From an uncultured Clostridia bacterium (GTDB taxonomy: Bacteria; Bacillota; Clostridia; TANB77; CAG-508), in assembly GCA_944390305.1 (NCBI GenBank), contig CALXPX010000047.1, positions 1 through 9,266 of the forward strand: a stretch of 9,266 nucleotides of DNA. Reading direction: 5' to 3'. A program made the position numbers and the translations under genes. This document shows, piece by piece, positions 7,321 through 9,266 of this stretch. Under the pieces are notes generated by a model, which had not been told where the DNA came from, did no database searches, and saw only the letters and a list, made by a program, of their open reading frames with translations. The first letter of the stretch is position 1; each line of letters begins with the position of its first letter.

Positions 7321-8031
7321 ATGAACGAAAAGATAGTAATAGGTATAGAAGGAATGGTTGCATCAGGAAAAACATCAATATGTAAAGAACTTGTAAAAAT
7401 GATTCCAAATAGCATATTTATAGATGCAGGAGAGATATATAGAGGAATAATACAAGGAATTAAAGAAAATAATTTAGATATAAATAATCTAAAAGAAAAT
7501 ATATCTAATATTGATCCTATGGAGTTAATGAAAAGATTGAAAGTTGAATTTAAAATAGAAGATAATATAACAAAAATTTATATAAATAATAAAAAAATTT
7601 CTGATGAAAAAATTGAGGATATGGAAAATTCAATTAAAGTATCCAAAATGGCTTTAGCTACTAAATCTAATAGCTCTAATTTATATAAATTTGCAAAAGA
7701 AGTGATAGACACATATAGAAAAAAATTTAATATTATATTATCAGCTAGAGATTTAGTAACAATATATCCAGAGATGACTTATCATGTATATATAACAGCA
7801 AATATAGATGAAAGAGTTAAAAGAAGATACAATCAATATAATGGTAAATATTCAAAAGAAGAAATAAAAAATATGATAATAAAAAGAGATGAAATGCATA
7901 AAATGGCAGGATTTAATAAATTATATGAAAAAAGCATAGAAGTTGATGTAAGTGATTGCAAAAATGCAAAAGAATCAGCAAAAAAAGTTTTAAGCCATAT
8001 AGGAGGATCAATTAATGAACTATATAAATAA
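7321..8031 (+). CDS. Divergent (d)CMP kinase (cytidylate kinase)-family protein
   Basis: A 236-residue P-loop kinase that resembles Cmk, which phosphorylates CMP/dCMP with ATP in pyrimidine nucleotide supply. Visible: Walker A GMVASGKT (11-18), then FIDAGEIYRG (33-42) matching the Cmk D-x-G-x-x-YR substrate motif, IKVSKMA (105-111) matching the ASKVA segment, SARDLVTIYP (141-150) in place of the usual DGRDxGTVVFP, a strand MTYHVYITANIDERVKRRY (152-170) with the lid arginines, and IIKRD (186-190) matching the conserved RD. Length fits Cmk, but identity to standard Cmk looks low and the Asp of DGRD is Ser141, so it may be a specialised or second kinase. No gene symbol is assigned for that reason. 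The ATG at 7321 has AGGAGA seven bases upstream and a promoter at 7260-7288. Its end overlaps murD by 17 bases. Confidence 0.75.
   Translation: MNEKIVIGIEGMVASGKTSICKELVKMIPNSIFIDAGEIYRGIIQGIKENNLDINNLKENISNIDPMELMKRLKVEFKIEDNITKIYINNKKISDEKIEDMENSIKVSKMALATKSNSSNLYKFAKEVIDTYRKKFNIILSARDLVTIYPEMTYHVYITANIDERVKRRYNQYNGKYSKEEIKNMIIKRDEMHKMAGFNKLYEKSIEVDVSDCKNAKESAKKVLSHIGGSINELYK
8001..8007 (+). promoter_or_regulatory. Ribosome binding site of murD inside the kinase gene
   Basis: AGGAGGA lies seven bases before the ATG at 8015, wholly within the last codons of the kinase gene. It fixes the murD start and shows that the two frames are translationally coupled. Confidence 0.9.
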
Positions 8032-9266
8032 AGATTTAGAAAAATTTAATAATGAAATAAAAAACAAAAGAATTGCTGTCATAGGATTAGGTGTAAGCAA
8101 TATACCTCTATTAGATTATTTTTACGCTCACAATGCATATGTAACAGCTTTTGACAGTAAGCCAAAAGATAAAATCGAAAAATGCGTTATTGAAAAATTA
8201 GAAGATTATAATATGGTATATTATTTAGGTGAAAAGAGCCTAGAACATCTGGTAGGATTTGATTATATTTTCCGTTCTCCTAGTTGTAGACCAGATACAC
8301 CAGAAATATTAAAAGAAGTAGAAAATGGAGCAATACTTACTTCTGAAATTGAAAAAGTATTAGAATTAACACCTAGTACTGTAATAGGAGTAACAGGAAG
8401 TGATGGTAAAACAACAACAACTACATTAATATATGAAATATTAAAAGCTAATAATTATAAATGCTTTTTAGGTGGAAATATAGGAACACCTCTATTTACA
8501 AAAATTTCTGAAATGAAACCAGAAGATATAGTAGTTCTTGAACTAAGTAGTTTTCAATTAATGAATATGACAATAAGCCCTCAAATAGCAGTAATAACAA
8601 ATATATCTCCTAATCATTTAAACATACATAAAGATTATAAAGAATATATAGAAAGTAAAATGAATATATTTTTGCATCAAAATGAAAAAGGAATTCTTAT
8701 AACAAATGCAGATAATGAAATAACAAAAGAATTTTATAAGAAATCAAAGGGAAAAGTAAGGTATTTTAGTAGTAAGCAAAAGTTAGAAAATGGTGTTATT
8801 TTTGATAGGACAGATAATATTATAAAATTATGTGAAGATGGAACTAGAAAACATTTAATAAAACAGAAAAATATGAAATTAAGAGGGATCCATAATTGTG
8901 AAAATGCTTGTGCAGCAATATGCGCTACTTTAGAATTTGCTAAAGAAGATATAACCAAAAAGACAATCGAAAAATTTCCAGGAGTGGAACATAGATTAGA
9001 GTATATTAAAACTATAAATAATGTACAATGGTATAATGACTCAATAGGAAGTAGTCCAACAAGAACTATAGCAGGACTTAATTCCTTTGATGAAAAAATA
9101 GTATTAATAGCGGGAGGATATGACAAACATTTAGATTATACCCAAATTGCAGAACCAATTATTAAAAATGTTAGTAAGCTAATTTTAGTCGGGCAAACTG
9201 CAAATAAAATAGAAAAAGCAGTAAAAAATGAGGGAAAAGCTAAAGGGATAACTATTCCTATATATA
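8015..9266 (+). CDS. murD: UDP-N-acetylmuramoylalanine--D-glutamate ligase, 3' end outside window
   Basis: MurD adds D-glutamate to UDP-MurNAc-L-Ala in the cytoplasmic stage of peptidoglycan synthesis, using ATP. The frame runs from the ATG at 8015 to the window edge with no stop: 417 codons of a protein usually near 450-460, so roughly 40 residues are missing. Visible: the N-terminal Rossmann motif VIGLGVSN (22-29), ATP loop GVTGSDGKTTTT (125-136), LELSSFQL (175-182), NISPNHLNIH (196-205), lysine 215 in YIESKMN (the position carbamylated in E. coli MurD), HNCENACAA (293-301), FPGVEHRLEYI (321-331), NDSIGSSPTRT (341-351) and IAGGYDKHLDY (365-375). All three Mur ligase domains are represented. 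The ATG overlaps the kinase gene by 17 bases and has a strong AGGAGGA upstream. Usual murD neighbours (murF, mraY, ftsW, murG) may follow beyond the edge. Identification is very secure. Confidence 0.97.
   Translation, partial: MNYINKDLEKFNNEIKNKRIAVIGLGVSNIPLLDYFYAHNAYVTAFDSKPKDKIEKCVIEKLEDYNMVYYLGEKSLEHLVGFDYIFRSPSCRPDTPEILKEVENGAILTSEIEKVLELTPSTVIGVTGSDGKTTTTTLIYEILKANNYKCFLGGNIGTPLFTKISEMKPEDIVVLELSSFQLMNMTISPQIAVITNISPNHLNIHKDYKEYIESKMNIFLHQNEKGILITNADNEITKEFYKKSKGKVRYFSSKQKLENGVIFDRTDNIIKLCEDGTRKHLIKQKNMKLRGIHNCENACAAICATLEFAKEDITKKTIEKFPGVEHRLEYIKTINNVQWYNDSIGSSPTRTIAGLNSFDEKIVLIAGGYDKHLDYTQIAEPIIKNVSKLILVGQTANKIEKAVKNEGKAKGITIPIY

Noticed and set aside
8734..9126. Open minus-strand frame inside murD
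   Set aside because: It lies antisense to conserved MurD motifs and has no promoter or ribosome site; a shadow frame.
1..9266. CRISPR array, tRNA/rRNA, insertion sequence, toxin-antitoxin or phage-defence module
   Set aside because: No direct-repeat array, no cloverleaf or rRNA sequence, no transposase and no recognisable defence protein appears in any frame that I read.

Overview
The window looks like a chromosomal segment of a low-GC Gram-positive bacterium, most likely a Clostridia-type Firmicute. By eye the GC content is below about 30%, codons are strongly A/T-ending (ATA for Ile, AGA for Arg), AGGAGG-type ribosome sites are common, and sigma-A-like promoters and A/T-armed hairpin terminators are present. 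The MurD motif with NDSIGSSPTRT in place of the enterobacterial NDSKATN also fits my memory of clostridial enzymes. I cannot name the species.

Layout, left to right: (1) the 3' part of uvrB (+), running in from outside the window, followed by a long hairpin terminator; (2) a cytoplasmic glycoamylase-like (COG5368/PF10091-type) protein (+); (3) a hypothetical acidic protein on the minus strand, convergent with gene 2 and sharing a bidirectional terminator with it; (4) a divergent promoter region with a perfect TTGACA-N17-TATAAT promoter for uvrA and a LexA-box-like palindrome in its spacer; (5) complete uvrA (+), followed after 12 bp by a small HAD-family hydrolase gene (+) and a hairpin terminator; (6) a second transcription unit (+) with a divergent cytidylate-kinase-like gene overlapping, by 17 bp, a murD gene that runs off the right edge.

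Functionally the window carries two of the three UvrABC excision-repair subunits (UvrB, UvrA), one peptidoglycan precursor ligase (MurD), a nucleotide-kinase homologue, a HAD phosphatase-like protein and two accessory genes. uvrB and uvrA, usually adjacent in Firmicutes, are here separated by about 2.65 kb holding a glycosidase-like gene and an opposite-strand gene, and uvrA has its own promoter. Most of the window is ordinary core genome. I see no CRISPR array, tRNA, rRNA, insertion sequence or defence system. The points worth a second look are the insert between the uvr genes, the putative SOS operator, the unrecognised minus-strand protein, the divergent kinase overlapping murD, and the altered HAD motif I. 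No stretch longer than about 230 bases lacks a gene.
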